Source: Nitrospira_D sp035465795 (GTDB lineage: Bacteria > Nitrospirota > Nitrospiria > Nitrospirales > Nitrospiraceae). From it: 64,000 nt of DNA. This document shows positions 34,001-42,451 of this stretch, piece by piece. Location: positions 496,001-560,000 of the forward strand of contig NZ_JBMWAN010000004.1 in assembly GCF_049546785.1 (NCBI RefSeq), written 5' to 3'. The translations under genes and the position numbers were made by a program. The notes under the pieces are model-generated. The model ran no database searches. It was not told the DNA's origin and saw only the letters and a program-made list of their open reading frames with translations. Each line of letters opens with the position of its first letter. Position 1 is the first letter of the stretch.

Positions 34001-34165
34001 TCCCGGCGCGTCGGTCAACACCTGCACCTGGATATTCGTCACATCGGGATAGGCGTCGATGGGAATAGACTGAAAGGCGAAGAGGCCGGCGACCGAAAAC
34101 AGACAGGCCAATCCCAGGACCAGAATCCGTTGCCGCAGGGAAAATTCCAGAAGAGACGCAATCAT
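31034..34165 (-). CDS. Heavy-metal efflux RND pump (CzcA/CusA family)
   Basis: A 1043-residue inner-membrane proton-driven metal exporter. It begins at an ATG at 34165 with the first membrane helix (LRQRILVLGLACLFSVAGLF), followed by DAYPDVTNIQVQVLTDAPGL and GLAEIRSLSKFALSQITVVF, all typical of HME-RND proteins. The TM4 proton-relay region reads AIGEIADGSLVVVENVYRH, differing from both the DFG...DGAVV form of CzcA and the AIGAMVDAAIVM form of CusA. SQPIQERVDELISGIR in the pore domain is closer to CzcA. The metal cannot be assigned. The ATG overlaps the adaptor's stop (ATGA). No outer-membrane channel gene is adjacent. Confidence 0.93.
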   Translation of the reverse strand: MIASLLEFSLRQRILVLGLACLFSVAGLFAFQSIPIDAYPDVTNIQVQVLTDAPGLSPVEVERFITYPLELQMTGLPGLAEIRSLSKFALSQITVVFNDDVDIYFARQLVLERMMAAKERLPEGLDPVMAPVSTGLGEVYQYYVEGPHATTTDPKIAETELTDQRTLQDWVLRPLLKGVPGVIDVNGMGGFVKQYQVLVDPAKLRKFDLTLHDIYDAVAKNNANAGGNVLERHAERAIVRGLGLIKGLPDIESIIVKESGGTPVFVRDVAEVRIGHAVRHGAVVLNGEREVVTGTVLMIRGGNARQVVEAVKAKVEDLHQNHILPAGTKILPYYDRIELVTAAIDTVRDALIEGIVLVVFVFFFFLGHVRSAIVVTATLIVTPLVTFIVMERFGLSANLMTLGGLAIAIGEIADGSLVVVENVYRHLAQNNSEVRKSKVEVILHATKEVGRPILFGILIISVVFLPLMTLHGMEGKMFAPLAYTLVIALLASVVVTLTLSPVLASVMLRGDHPEETRLTRWMKQRYEPVLRWALQRRALVLGGSTAIVVGSLALVPFVGREFMPLLEEGALTPQIVRLPSVSLPESIEIEKQAHKAMLEFPEVRMAVSKIGRPDIAFGPEEPNESDPIVSLTDRSTWKTATTQPKLTDAIRNKLAEIPGISVLMSQPIQERVDELISGIRTECAIKLYGGDLDVLHDKAEEIAALMQQIKGVKDVKVEQIAGQPYLTVDIDRQKIARFGINVADVQEIITTAIGGKPATHVYEGERRFQLILRFPEPQRNSVATIGEIRVKAASGALIPMSELATIEMREGPLRISREQVTRRIYVGFNVVGRDIGGVVDEGRKKLAAQILLPEGYRVTWGGAFENMERANARLLIVVPITLGLVFFLLFWAFHSLRYATLIILNLPFALIGGVVSLWLSGQYLSVPASIGFIELFGLAVGNGIVLVSYINQLRHEGKQTDEAIVTGCSLRLRPVVMTMMTTLLGLLPLALAQGIGAEVQRPLATVVIGGLFTSTALTLVVLPALYRWFAEREAGKEYAPEWV

Positions 34166-35481
34166 GGTGCCGGCTCGATTTTGTGCCGTTCCATCTCGGA
34201 CTTGAGGACAAAGGAGCCCTTCGTCACCACCTGCTCCCTCTCGTTCAGCCCATCTACCACCGTCACTATCTCTCCCTGCTCCGTGCCCAGCGTAACCGTC
34301 CGCGCTTCGAATTCGTTCATCCCCCGCTGCACAAACACCATGTTGCCGGTCGACCCGTTGTGGACGGCTGAGAGCGGGATGGTCAGGGCATCCGGAGTCG
34401 GCGCCCCATAGACACGGACTGTCGCGAACATTTGGGGTTTCAGCAGCCGATCTGGGTTGGGCACCGTCACCCGCAGCCTCATTGTGCGGGTCGCCGGATC
34501 GAGCACGTCTCCAATATAGGTGATCGTTCCCGAAAAGATGGCATGGGGATAGGCGGACACAATGACATCGACCTTCTGATCCTTCCGGATAAATTGCACA
34601 TCCTTTTCCGGCACGTTGCCAACCACCCACACATCTGAAAGATCGGCAACCGTGAACAGCTTCTGCTGGGTTTCGACCACCTCACCTCTCGTGATATTGC
34701 GCATGATGACCCGGCCGTCGAACGGCGCGCGCAGCGGCACGTCGGCCTTGATCGTATGCTCTCGATCCAGCCGCACGACTTCCTCCCGGGGAACGCCGAG
34801 CAGTTCCAGGCGGTTCTGCGTCTCGCGGGCATCGGCCCGCGCCGTCTTCATTTCGGCCTCGCGCCGCTGCAGCTCGGCCAGGCTCACCGCCTTGTGTTCG
34901 TGCAAGTCTTTGGCCCGCTCGTACGCAAGTTCCGCTTCATGCAGCTTGGCCCTGGCCTTCAGATACGCCCCCTCGGCCACACCGAGATCCGTACTGTGGA
35001 GCATGGCCAGCAGGGTATCTTTCTTGACGTCCTGACCGACATCCACATGAACTTTCACCACCCGCCCCCGGATGAGCGTGGTGACTTCAGCCAGTTCATT
35101 TTCGTTGGATTGCACGGTGGCGGGAAACTCCCTCGGCACATGTAGCTGACCGCGGACGACCGGTGCGACCTCAATCGCCGTCCGGGCCAGTTCCTCCGGC
35201 GTCAGACGAAGCACCCCCTGTTTCTCGGTCACTGGAGGCGTCTTGGCATCAGGTGTTTGGTCGGGAGGCCGATCACAGCCCATCAATCCCGCAAACACCA
35301 GGGCCGCAAGGAACACAACCCCGGATCGTTCGGGACATGTGCCACGTGACACGTTCGAATCAGGACAGGCGCTTTGTATTTCGAACAACGCCCTATCCTT
35401 CCCGCCTGTCGAACAGACGGCGAGAATGGAGGGGTCGGATTGTTCCAACATCCCACTGGCAGCTCTCAGTCTCTTGATCAT
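34162..35481 (-). CDS. RND efflux periplasmic adaptor (CusB/CzcB family)
   Basis: Up to 439 residues. A lipoprotein signal (VVFLAALVFAGLMGC) ends at about residue 67 if the ATG at 35481 is used, which is unusually far in. A GTG just before the hydrophobic stretch is a possible shorter start but would lack basic residues. The mature part has the adaptor order: ATVQSNENELAEVTTLIRGR (barrel and lipoyl), a helical hairpin at about 170-215, RAPFDGRVIMRNITRGEVV, and LSDVWVVGNVPEKDVQFI. It bridges the inner-membrane RND pump to an outer-membrane channel. Its stop overlaps the pump's start by 4 bases. Confidence 0.88.
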   Translation of the reverse strand: MIKRLRAASGMLEQSDPSILAVCSTGGKDRALFEIQSACPDSNVSRGTCPERSGVVFLAALVFAGLMGCDRPPDQTPDAKTPPVTEKQGVLRLTPEELARTAIEVAPVVRGQLHVPREFPATVQSNENELAEVTTLIRGRVVKVHVDVGQDVKKDTLLAMLHSTDLGVAEGAYLKARAKLHEAELAYERAKDLHEHKAVSLAELQRREAEMKTARADARETQNRLELLGVPREEVVRLDREHTIKADVPLRAPFDGRVIMRNITRGEVVETQQKLFTVADLSDVWVVGNVPEKDVQFIRKDQKVDVIVSAYPHAIFSGTITYIGDVLDPATRTMRLRVTVPNPDRLLKPQMFATVRVYGAPTPDALTIPLSAVHNGSTGNMVFVQRGMNEFEARTVTLGTEQGEIVTVVDGLNEREQVVTKGSFVLKSEMERHKIEPAP

Positions 35482-35638
35482 AAGACTCCACTCAAGTATC
35501 AGCAGGGAGTATGCCTGAGAAAACCCTCGATTTCATGGGAGAATTGAACAGGTCAGAGGCGTTTTGCTACGCCACACACAATAGGACCGTGGTGAAATGC
35601 GACAGCGGAAACTCCGGCAAACGAAGAGAGGGGGGAAA

Positions 35639-36295
35639 TCATCGAGAAATATCCGTCGTCCTGACGTTCGGAAGCCGGGAAGTCGCGAAGGTGACCGACA
35701 TGGCGAGGAGCGCCCCGGCCAAGGCTGCCGCCATGTCCTTCTGAGCATCCCACTCATCCCCTTGGGTGCCTAGGTACAGGTTCCCCAATTCCGGACTCAC
35801 GAGGACTGCGACTATCGCCTCAATTACTTCAAATAAACCGCTCTGAGCCAGAATCGCGCTAACCGAGAAATAGTAGGACCAGGTCCCCTGCACCCTGGCA
35901 ACACGCATCAGCAATTCCCGGAATGGATAGGCCAACAGGCCGCCATAGGCGAAGTGCACCATCCGGTCGAACGGATTCCGGCTCAACGAAAGAATGTCCT
36001 TGAGCCAATAGCCGAACGGCACTTCGGCATAGGTGTAGTGCGCGCCGATGGCGTGTAACGTCAGGAACAGGGCGATCAAGCAATAGGAAAGGCGAGAGAA
36101 CTGAAAGCGCCGATAGGTCACGATCAACAGCGTGAGACCGGTCACGGCCAACAGGTTCTCAAGCAGCCAATCTCTCCGGTTGACCGGCTCAATTGCCAGA
36201 CAGATCCAGAAAAGCCCATACCACAGGAGCAATCCCTGAACGAGACGCCGGGTTTCCCGCCCTGTCCCGCTCTGGTCTGTCGCCCCACCCTCCAT
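35639..36295 (-). CDS. DUF2238 (YjdF-type) membrane protein, copy 2
   Basis: A 218-residue integral membrane protein with about six helices. The family landmarks are HAIGAHYTYAEVPFGYWL, RNPFDRMVHFAYGGLLAYPF and GTQGDEWDAQKDMAAALAGA. The function of the family is unknown. The ATG at 36295 has no strong ribosome binding site, but the gene begins 10 bases after the stop of its paralogue upstream, so coupling could supply ribosomes. The two copies differ enough to be old duplicates. Confidence 0.85.
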   Translation of the reverse strand: MEGGATDQSGTGRETRRLVQGLLLWYGLFWICLAIEPVNRRDWLLENLLAVTGLTLLIVTYRRFQFSRLSYCLIALFLTLHAIGAHYTYAEVPFGYWLKDILSLSRNPFDRMVHFAYGGLLAYPFRELLMRVARVQGTWSYYFSVSAILAQSGLFEVIEAIVAVLVSPELGNLYLGTQGDEWDAQKDMAAALAGALLAMSVTFATSRLPNVRTTDISR

Positions 36296-36305
36296 GTGGT
36301 GTGGA

Positions 36306-36944
36306 TTACTCTGAAACCGCCGGTTCGGCCTGCAGCATCGACTGCGGCCTGCGGAGCCCACGCACAATCGCCAGCACCGTCACGCACAACATGGCCCCAT
36401 AAAGCGCTGCCGCCATATCCTTCTGGGCATCCCAGATATCTCCCTGAGAACCGAGATACGTCACCCCCAACTCAGGATGCACCGCACTGGCCACCCAGGA
36501 TTCGATGATTTCCCACAGGCCGCTCAATCCCAAAACCGTCATCACCGGCAGATAGTACAGCACCCACCCCCGCGCGTGGGCCAGAAGTCGAAAGGCCTCT
36601 TCCATCGGATAAGCCAGGAGAAAACCGAAGCTGAAGTGCACGACGCGATCAAAATGATTGCGCCCCAGGTGCAACGCCTGGTCCACCCACGCCCCCAGCG
36701 GAACCTGGGCGTAGGTGTAATGGACCCCGATGGTATGGAGGCTGAGAAACACGGTGATCAACACATACGAGAGCGGGGACAAGGGCAGCCATCGGTGAGC
36801 CGCGATCAATCCGACGACAAGGCAGGCCGGAAGAATGCTCGCGATGGCCCAAAACTCTGGATCCACCGGGCCATAGGCGGTCCATCCTGACAGAGCCAGA
36901 TACCAGGCAAAGAGGCCCCACAGCAGCCACTTGTTACGATCCAT
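36306..36944 (-). CDS. DUF2238 (YjdF-type) membrane protein, copy 1
   Basis: A 212-residue integral membrane protein with about six helices and the same landmarks: HTIGVHYTYAQVPLGAWV, RNHFDRVVHFSFGFLLAYP and GSQGDIWDAQKDMAAALYGA. The conserved His, Asp and Glu residues in or next to membrane segments are suggestive of metal or proton handling, but no role is established. The ATG at 36944 lies 7 bases after AGGAGG. It is the first gene of a two-gene unit with its paralogue. Confidence 0.87.
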   Translation of the reverse strand: MDRNKWLLWGLFAWYLALSGWTAYGPVDPEFWAIASILPACLVVGLIAAHRWLPLSPLSYVLITVFLSLHTIGVHYTYAQVPLGAWVDQALHLGRNHFDRVVHFSFGFLLAYPMEEAFRLLAHARGWVLYYLPVMTVLGLSGLWEIIESWVASAVHPELGVTYLGSQGDIWDAQKDMAAALYGAMLCVTVLAIVRGLRRPQSMLQAEPAVSE

Positions 36945-37356
36945 CGCGTGCCTCCTGACGCAGCGCGGAATGCAGTGAAATTTAGTTGAGCAAAATATGA
37001 GATTGAAATGCCTGTTCACTGTACAAGGGAACCGCCTATCGTTCAAGCAGTCGACCCGTGTGGAAATCCGGGATCACGAAGATTGGAGGCCTCCTCGCGA
37101 GCCCCAGATTACAGCCCACTTCTCAAGAAAGCTCTCTCATATGCTGTCGCGCTTTGCATCAGTCCCCTGTCAGAGGTGAGGACTTCTGCCCACAGCCCTG
37201 AGAGAGGCTGCCCCGGAGACCGTCATCGTTCCCCCATAACCTCATGCGCTGCCGAATTCCTCCTAAAGAACTGGGCCAAGGCTACGAGGGCATAGGGCTT
37301 GCGTGTGACTCGGATGTGGACATGAACAACTCGGTGATCGTTGGAAGGTGGATGTC
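36945..37356. other. Divergent intergenic region
   Basis: A 412-base gap between the minus-strand DUF2238 pair and a small plus-strand gene, so it should contain two promoters. It is less GC-rich next to the DUF2238 start. Short frames here have no family resemblance. GGAAGG at 37343-37348 serves the next gene. Confidence 0.45.
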
Positions 37357-37671
37357 ATGGCATTGGAAGTTGGAATCGTACAATCTATGTCTCAGTCGGA
37401 TGAGGTTTCCGGAGGCCCCCCAGCAGGAACGCGCCCGCTGCTTCCCGTCTGTTGTGTCTGCGAACTTGTCGGCGATGAAATCAGCGCTGTTCCCAGGCAC
37501 ATATCCTGGGTCCCGCTGAAAACCTATCGAAAGACCCACAAGACAAACTCCACGGATTGTCTCTTCACCCACACCTATTGTCCCGCCTGTCTTGGACAGG
37601 CTCGCGAAAAAATGTTGCAGTTCTTCAGGTCGCAAGAAAACCAGGGGCACCGCTCAGGGCCAAATCCCTGA
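37357..37671 (+). CDS. Small Cys-rich protein resembling a sensor-kinase C-terminal tail
   Basis: A 104-residue protein from the ATG at 37357, 8 bases after GGAAGG. The core LLPVCCVCELVGDE, then TYRKTHKTNSTDCLFTHTYCPAC, has the layout of the short tail often seen after PAS/GAF domains of bacterial sensor proteins (LPICSxCKKIRD...FTHGxCPDC). The four cysteines in two CxxC pairs could bind a metal. Here the segment stands alone. Its role is unknown, and a remnant of a larger sensor gene is possible. Confidence 0.6.
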   Translation: MALEVGIVQSMSQSDEVSGGPPAGTRPLLPVCCVCELVGDEISAVPRHISWVPLKTYRKTHKTNSTDCLFTHTYCPACLGQAREKMLQFFRSQENQGHRSGPNP

Positions 37672-37770
37672 CTGCATTTAGCTGATAGGATGGGGCTGTC
37701 CGATTTCACATGACCGGACATAGCCTGACATCGTCCGGAGCGAACAGCTCACAAAAGAGGTCGCGACTCG

Positions 37771-38439
37771 ATGCCACCAGCGGTTCCTGAAGCGGATCGC
37801 AATTGCTCTCGCATCCCGCGGGCGACGGTTGCTTTGCTTTGCCTGCTCCTCGCGTCGGCCTATGCCCTCGCGTTCGGCGCCACGATCCAACCCACGGAGG
37901 CCCCCACCGAAGTCGTCAGGGCGACCCTTACTGAGGTATTCCGCATCCTGGAGGATCCCAAGCTGAAGGATCCCGCCAAGCTCATGCCGCGCCGCCGTCT
38001 GCTGGAAGAGGTGATCGCGGCCCGCTTTGACTATGCCGAAATGTCGAAACGTGCGCTGGCCGCCCACTGGGCCCCCTTGTCAAACGACCAACGGGCGGAA
38101 TTTGTGGAGCTCTTCAAAGCCTTTCTATCAGACCGGTATGCGGGGAAAATCGAGGGCTATTCAGGGGAAAAGGTGGCGTATCTGAGCGAACGGCTTGAAG
38201 GCCCGTACGCGGAAGTCCGCACCAAACTCGTCTCCAGCAAAGTCGAGATCCCGATGGATTACCGGCTGATCAACAAGGCCGGCCGGTGGTATGCCTACGA
38301 TATCATCGCCGACGGCGTCAGCCTGGTAAAAAACTACCGCAGCCAGTTCGACAAGATCATCCGGTCCGACTCCTACGAAGAACTTGTCACGCGTTTGCAT
38401 AACCGGACCATGGTCGAGGAGAAGAAGGAGAAGAAGTAA
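37771..38439 (+). CDS. MlaC/Ttg2D-family periplasmic lipid-binding protein
   Basis: A 222-residue protein with a signal peptide (to about residue 36, ALAFGA) and an MlaC-like fold. The family core includes LLEEVIAARFDYAEMSKRALAAHW, FVELFKAFLSDRYAGKIEGY and VEIPMDYRLINKAGRWYAYDIIADGVSLVKNYRSQF. MlaC proteins ferry phospholipids between the membranes for the Mla transport system. No mlaD, mlaE or mlaF gene is in the window, so it is an orphan. It ends 36 bases from the convergent SNF2 gene, leaving little room for terminators. Confidence 0.9.
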   Translation: MPPAVPEADRNCSRIPRATVALLCLLLASAYALAFGATIQPTEAPTEVVRATLTEVFRILEDPKLKDPAKLMPRRRLLEEVIAARFDYAEMSKRALAAHWAPLSNDQRAEFVELFKAFLSDRYAGKIEGYSGEKVAYLSERLEGPYAEVRTKLVSSKVEIPMDYRLINKAGRWYAYDIIADGVSLVKNYRSQFDKIIRSDSYEELVTRLHNRTMVEEKKEKK

Positions 38440-38475
38440 CCCGCGCGGTCAACGGTCTCATGGGGCCACGCCGGC

Positions 38476-41400
38476 TCATCCGGCGCCCGGGGAGAGCAGA
38501 AAATCAAAGTCGGCTTTCGTCAACAGGCCTTGCCCGGAGCCGCGCACCGCGCCGGCCATGACCGCGGCGTAGAGATCGAGCTTCCGCTGCTTAAGCGCCA
38601 TCATCTTCTCCTCGATGCTGTGCCGCATGAGAATCCGCACGATCGAGACGGTTCGCTGCTGCCCGATCCGGTGGGCCCGGTCCGACGCCTGATTCTCGAC
38701 CGCCGGGTTCCACCACGGGTCCAGGTGAAAGACATAGGTCGCTTTGGTCAGATTCAGCCCCTGGCCTCCCGCCTTGAGACTGAGGAGAAACACGCTCGGC
38801 CGTTCGCCCCCCTGAAATGCCGCCACCCGGTCCTTGCGCGCGGCGGCGGCGGTGGAGCCATCCAGCCGCTGATACGGCAGTCCGTGCCGGACGCAGGCTT
38901 CCTGCACCAGATCCAGAAAACTGGTGAACTGCGAGAAGACCAGGGCGCTGTGCCCCTCCTCCAACAACACCTGCAGCCGCTCGACCAGAAAGCTGAGCTT
39001 CGGTGAAGACTCATTGTCCTGCTTCGTCAGGAGACGCGGCGACAGACAGACCTGGCGCAGCTTGAGGATGGCGGTCAGCGCGATAAACTGCGCCTGCCCC
39101 GGCGACTTGGTTGCATAGGCCTCGTCGATCGTCGAGCGGACCTGGGCGACCGTCTGCTGGTAGAGCGCCTTTTGCCGATCAGTCAAATCGAGGAACACCT
39201 CGCTCTCGATCTTCGGCGGCAGGTCATGGAGGATCTCGGGCTTGGTCCGCCGCAAAATGAAGGGCCTGGTCCGGCGAAGCAACCGCTCCAACAGAGGCCC
39301 CTCGGCCCGCTTCAATTGCGGCTTGAACTTGTCATAGTCGCCGAGCAAGCCCGGCAGGCAGAGATCGATGACGGAAAAGTACTCGCCGAGATGGTTTTCG
39401 AGCGGAGTGCCGGACAGGGCGAGCGTGAAACGCCCCCTGAGCCGGCGGACCGCGCTCGTCGTGTCCGCCAGGATGTTCTTCACCGCCTGCGCCTCGTCGA
39501 ACACGATGACGTGAAACGGCATGCGCTCCAATTGCTCTATATCCCGCCGGACCAGCCCGTAGGTCGTGAGCACGACCTCGCCATCCTTGGCGTCGAGCGT
39601 CCGCTCGCTGCCGCTGTAAGTATGGACGTTCAAGCCCGGCGCAAAACGCGCGAGTTCCTGTTCCCAGTTGAAGAGCAGACTCGTCGGCACAACGACCAGA
39701 TGCGGCCCCGGCACCCCGCGGGCCCCCTTGATCCGTCCTTCCTGGATGGCGGCCAGCAGGCAGATGGCCTGGAGCGTCTTCCCCAATCCCATATCATCCG
39801 CCAGGCAGGCGCCGAACCGGTGTTCATAGAGAAAGGCCAGCCAGGCATAGCCCTCTTCCTGATAGGGGCGCAGTGTGGCATGCAACTCCTTCGGCAGAGG
39901 CTTCGCGGCGATCCGCGTGAACCCCAGAAGCCGGGCCAGCACCGCCTCGTCTTCGGGCGGGAGCGTCACAGTGATGCCCTGCTCCCGCAGCGCCAGCCAA
40001 TCGAGCATCTGAAGCCGGGGCACGCGGACGATCTTTGACGGTTCCCGGCCCGCCTGCTCCTCGCCGGTCAGGTCGAGGATCGCCCGCAACCGCTCCAGCG
40101 TCTGCCGATCCAGAACGCGCAAGCCCCGTTCACTATCGATCAGACCTCCCTGCAACAGGGCCGCCCGCCATTCCGTCTCATTCAGTGTGAGCCCGTCGCA
40201 CCGGATCTCCGGCCGGATTTCAAACCAGTCGATCCCGGTCCCGTCCCGCTCGCCGCGTTCCACCTGGACCGCGCACTCCCACCGGGCAGTGCGGAGCGGC
40301 TTGTCCTCGTACAACATCTCAATCCCGGCTGCCATGAGCCGGTCCAACAGCTCCGGCAATCGCCGGAACAGTGCCGCCGCGTCCAGTGTCAGTTCATCGA
40401 CACGCCGCATGCCCCGGAACGCCTCCGGCCCGAACACCTCAAGCGGAATACTGTAGAGCAACGCCTCCCGGGCCTTGTCGATGGGCTGTAACTCCCATCG
40501 GCCCGCGCGAATCTGCAAGCGCACATCCGGCCGGGCATAGGCCGCCAGCTGGGCACGCAGCCACCGCGCGCCCTCCTCTTTGACGGCGCGCGTCCAGCCC
40601 TCCAGCGCCAGCACCGTTTTGACGCGCTGGTCCCGCTCCTTGGCCGTGCGCACGGCCCGCAAATGGAAGAATGTCTCATAGAGGACCGCCTTGCGTTTTT
40701 GCGCGCGCAACGAACCGGAAATCCCGCGCCCCTGCTCCAGCGCCGGAATGAACCCGAACGTGGACTGGCTCGGCGCGCACCGGGTCTCCCCCAGGCGGGA
40801 TCGTATGACTAGCGTCCAGACCGTCGACGGGCTCCCCTTCGCGCCGGAGGGCGGCTTCAAGATCAGGGCATACGAGGGGGCATCGCCCTTCGAAGGCGGG
40901 GCAGGACGCTGAACGGGAGCCTCTATTCCTTCGAGCTTCAGCCGGAGATCGCGCAAGATCCGGTCTGCCCGGCCCTGCGGGAGATCGACCTGAGCCGCCT
41001 CAAAGTCATCCTGAGAAACCGTGAACTCCATCTCCCGGTTGATGCCCGTCCATCGCCCGGCCCACGTCCCGCCCGGCAACGTGACCGCACGGAGTTCTCT
41101 GTTAAGACGATCGGCCTGCGGATCATGATCCAGGAAACATTGCCGCAGAGAGCGGAAGGAGGCCCAGCCTCGTTCGTCCTCCAGATAGAGCAGCCGGCCG
41201 CCGTCCAGATCGACGACAAAACTTCTCACCCGCGCCATCCGTTCGAGCGGCACCCCGTCCGCGAGGCAGAGCGCGCGAATCCTGACCCGGCCCCCGACGA
41301 GATCGATCTCTGTCCTGCTCCGGCACTTGACCGCCGGACACCACTCCAGCGACATGCTCCCCCGGCCGGACTCCAACACGATCGGATAGCGTCTTTCACG

Positions 41401-42114
41401 CAGTCGGAGGTAGCGCCGCAGGGGATCCTCCCCGAACCCGGACAAGAACCGGGAGGCATTGAAGAGCGGAACCAGCTCCGGGGGCAGCACCGGGGCCCAG
41501 CTCGGGGCCAGCGGCACCCCGTTCCGTTGAATTACGATCTGCGGGTGCCCCTGCCGGATATCGAGCACAATCTCATAGCGCGGGTCCGTACGGACCGCCT
41601 CGCTCCGTGCCGAGCCGGCAGGCGCCGGACGCGCGCTTTCCCTCGTGGCCGGCAGATCGCCGAATAACTCGGTCCGGAGGGCTTGGGCACGACTCGGCTG
41701 CCATTCAGGCATCCTGAATGCCTCGGGCGAAAGCAGATGCTTGGTCGTGAAGCAGGCGCAGAGGACGTGTTTGCAGAGCCGGCGGGGATCCCAGGCAGGA
41801 CAATCGCATGAGGTCGTAAGGAACCCCTCATCGAGAGAAAAAGCAACCGCATACAGCCGGATCCCCTGGACCTGTGCAATCAGCGTGGTGTGATCCTGAT
41901 TCCAGAGATAGCGCTGCAACCGCTGCTGTCGGGCATAATCGAAGCCCCGCACGACCGCTTCCTTCGGCGCCATCGTGTACACGTCATTAGAGGATAGGGC
42001 ACGAAACGCGGCGAGGAGCGCGAACGGCTCTCCGGAGAGGTTCGAGGGCACACCGCCCCTTCCGGACAGGGAACGGTCCCCCAGTCCGCGATGAGATACA
42101 GTCTTTTTTCGCAT
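38476..42114 (-). CDS. SNF2-family helicase with SWIM zinc finger
   Basis: A 1212-residue protein. Residues of about 60-120 form a SWIM zinc-finger domain (CDCPAWDPRRLCKHVLCAC). A long middle region, about 140-720, has no motif I can name. The C-terminal third is a complete SNF2 motor: LADDMGLGKTLQA near 770, VFDEAQAVKN near 873, LSGTPLENHLGEYFSVIDLC and SDRAHRIGQQRTVSIVRI near 1151. These are ATP-driven DNA translocases. The ATG at 42114 has a modest AGG site. No restriction, methylase or nuclease gene is adjacent, so this looks like the widespread house-keeping HepA-like type rather than part of a known defence island. Confidence 0.92.
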   Translation of the reverse strand: MRKKTVSHRGLGDRSLSGRGGVPSNLSGEPFALLAAFRALSSNDVYTMAPKEAVVRGFDYARQQRLQRYLWNQDHTTLIAQVQGIRLYAVAFSLDEGFLTTSCDCPAWDPRRLCKHVLCACFTTKHLLSPEAFRMPEWQPSRAQALRTELFGDLPATRESARPAPAGSARSEAVRTDPRYEIVLDIRQGHPQIVIQRNGVPLAPSWAPVLPPELVPLFNASRFLSGFGEDPLRRYLRLRERRYPIVLESGRGSMSLEWCPAVKCRSRTEIDLVGGRVRIRALCLADGVPLERMARVRSFVVDLDGGRLLYLEDERGWASFRSLRQCFLDHDPQADRLNRELRAVTLPGGTWAGRWTGINREMEFTVSQDDFEAAQVDLPQGRADRILRDLRLKLEGIEAPVQRPAPPSKGDAPSYALILKPPSGAKGSPSTVWTLVIRSRLGETRCAPSQSTFGFIPALEQGRGISGSLRAQKRKAVLYETFFHLRAVRTAKERDQRVKTVLALEGWTRAVKEEGARWLRAQLAAYARPDVRLQIRAGRWELQPIDKAREALLYSIPLEVFGPEAFRGMRRVDELTLDAAALFRRLPELLDRLMAAGIEMLYEDKPLRTARWECAVQVERGERDGTGIDWFEIRPEIRCDGLTLNETEWRAALLQGGLIDSERGLRVLDRQTLERLRAILDLTGEEQAGREPSKIVRVPRLQMLDWLALREQGITVTLPPEDEAVLARLLGFTRIAAKPLPKELHATLRPYQEEGYAWLAFLYEHRFGACLADDMGLGKTLQAICLLAAIQEGRIKGARGVPGPHLVVVPTSLLFNWEQELARFAPGLNVHTYSGSERTLDAKDGEVVLTTYGLVRRDIEQLERMPFHVIVFDEAQAVKNILADTTSAVRRLRGRFTLALSGTPLENHLGEYFSVIDLCLPGLLGDYDKFKPQLKRAEGPLLERLLRRTRPFILRRTKPEILHDLPPKIESEVFLDLTDRQKALYQQTVAQVRSTIDEAYATKSPGQAQFIALTAILKLRQVCLSPRLLTKQDNESSPKLSFLVERLQVLLEEGHSALVFSQFTSFLDLVQEACVRHGLPYQRLDGSTAAAARKDRVAAFQGGERPSVFLLSLKAGGQGLNLTKATYVFHLDPWWNPAVENQASDRAHRIGQQRTVSIVRILMRHSIEEKMMALKQRKLDLYAAVMAGAVRGSGQGLLTKADFDFLLSPGAG

Positions 42115-42451
42115 GACCTGTCACTATAGCGGGGAGAGGAGCACCCCAGCAAGGCACAGCGCCCGAAGTGTCACCATGCCTCATTGATCGCTCGCGATTC
42201 GCGGCTATCTTGGAATTGAGCGGAGGCCCCGGTGAGAGGAACACTCAAGGGAATCGTGGTCAATCGCAGGGGTAGTGTGCAGGCCCACAGGAGAGTGGGA
42301 AGCCTGAATCCCCTCCAAGACATCCAGAATGCGGAGAGTTCTTTTGAGCCGCCTCCGCTTGGGTGTTTTTTGCGCCGACTCACCACTCAGAAGTTCCCTG
42401 TTGTGATTCCTGAGAGATGAATTTGCGTAGGGCGCCCGGTGGACCGAGGCC
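42115..42451. other. Intergenic, upstream of the SNF2 gene
   Basis: A 337-base space between two minus-strand genes. I see no gene. GCGGAG near 42331 and CTCCGC near 42353 form a weak 6-bp inverted pair followed by a T-rich patch on the plus strand, but no plus-strand gene lies upstream of it, so a terminator role is unlikely. Confidence 0.4.

Noticed and set aside
38476..42114. SNF2 helicase as part of a defence island
   Set aside because: No nuclease, methylase, or other defence gene is adjacent; neighbours are MlaC and malic enzyme, so a defence role is unsupported.
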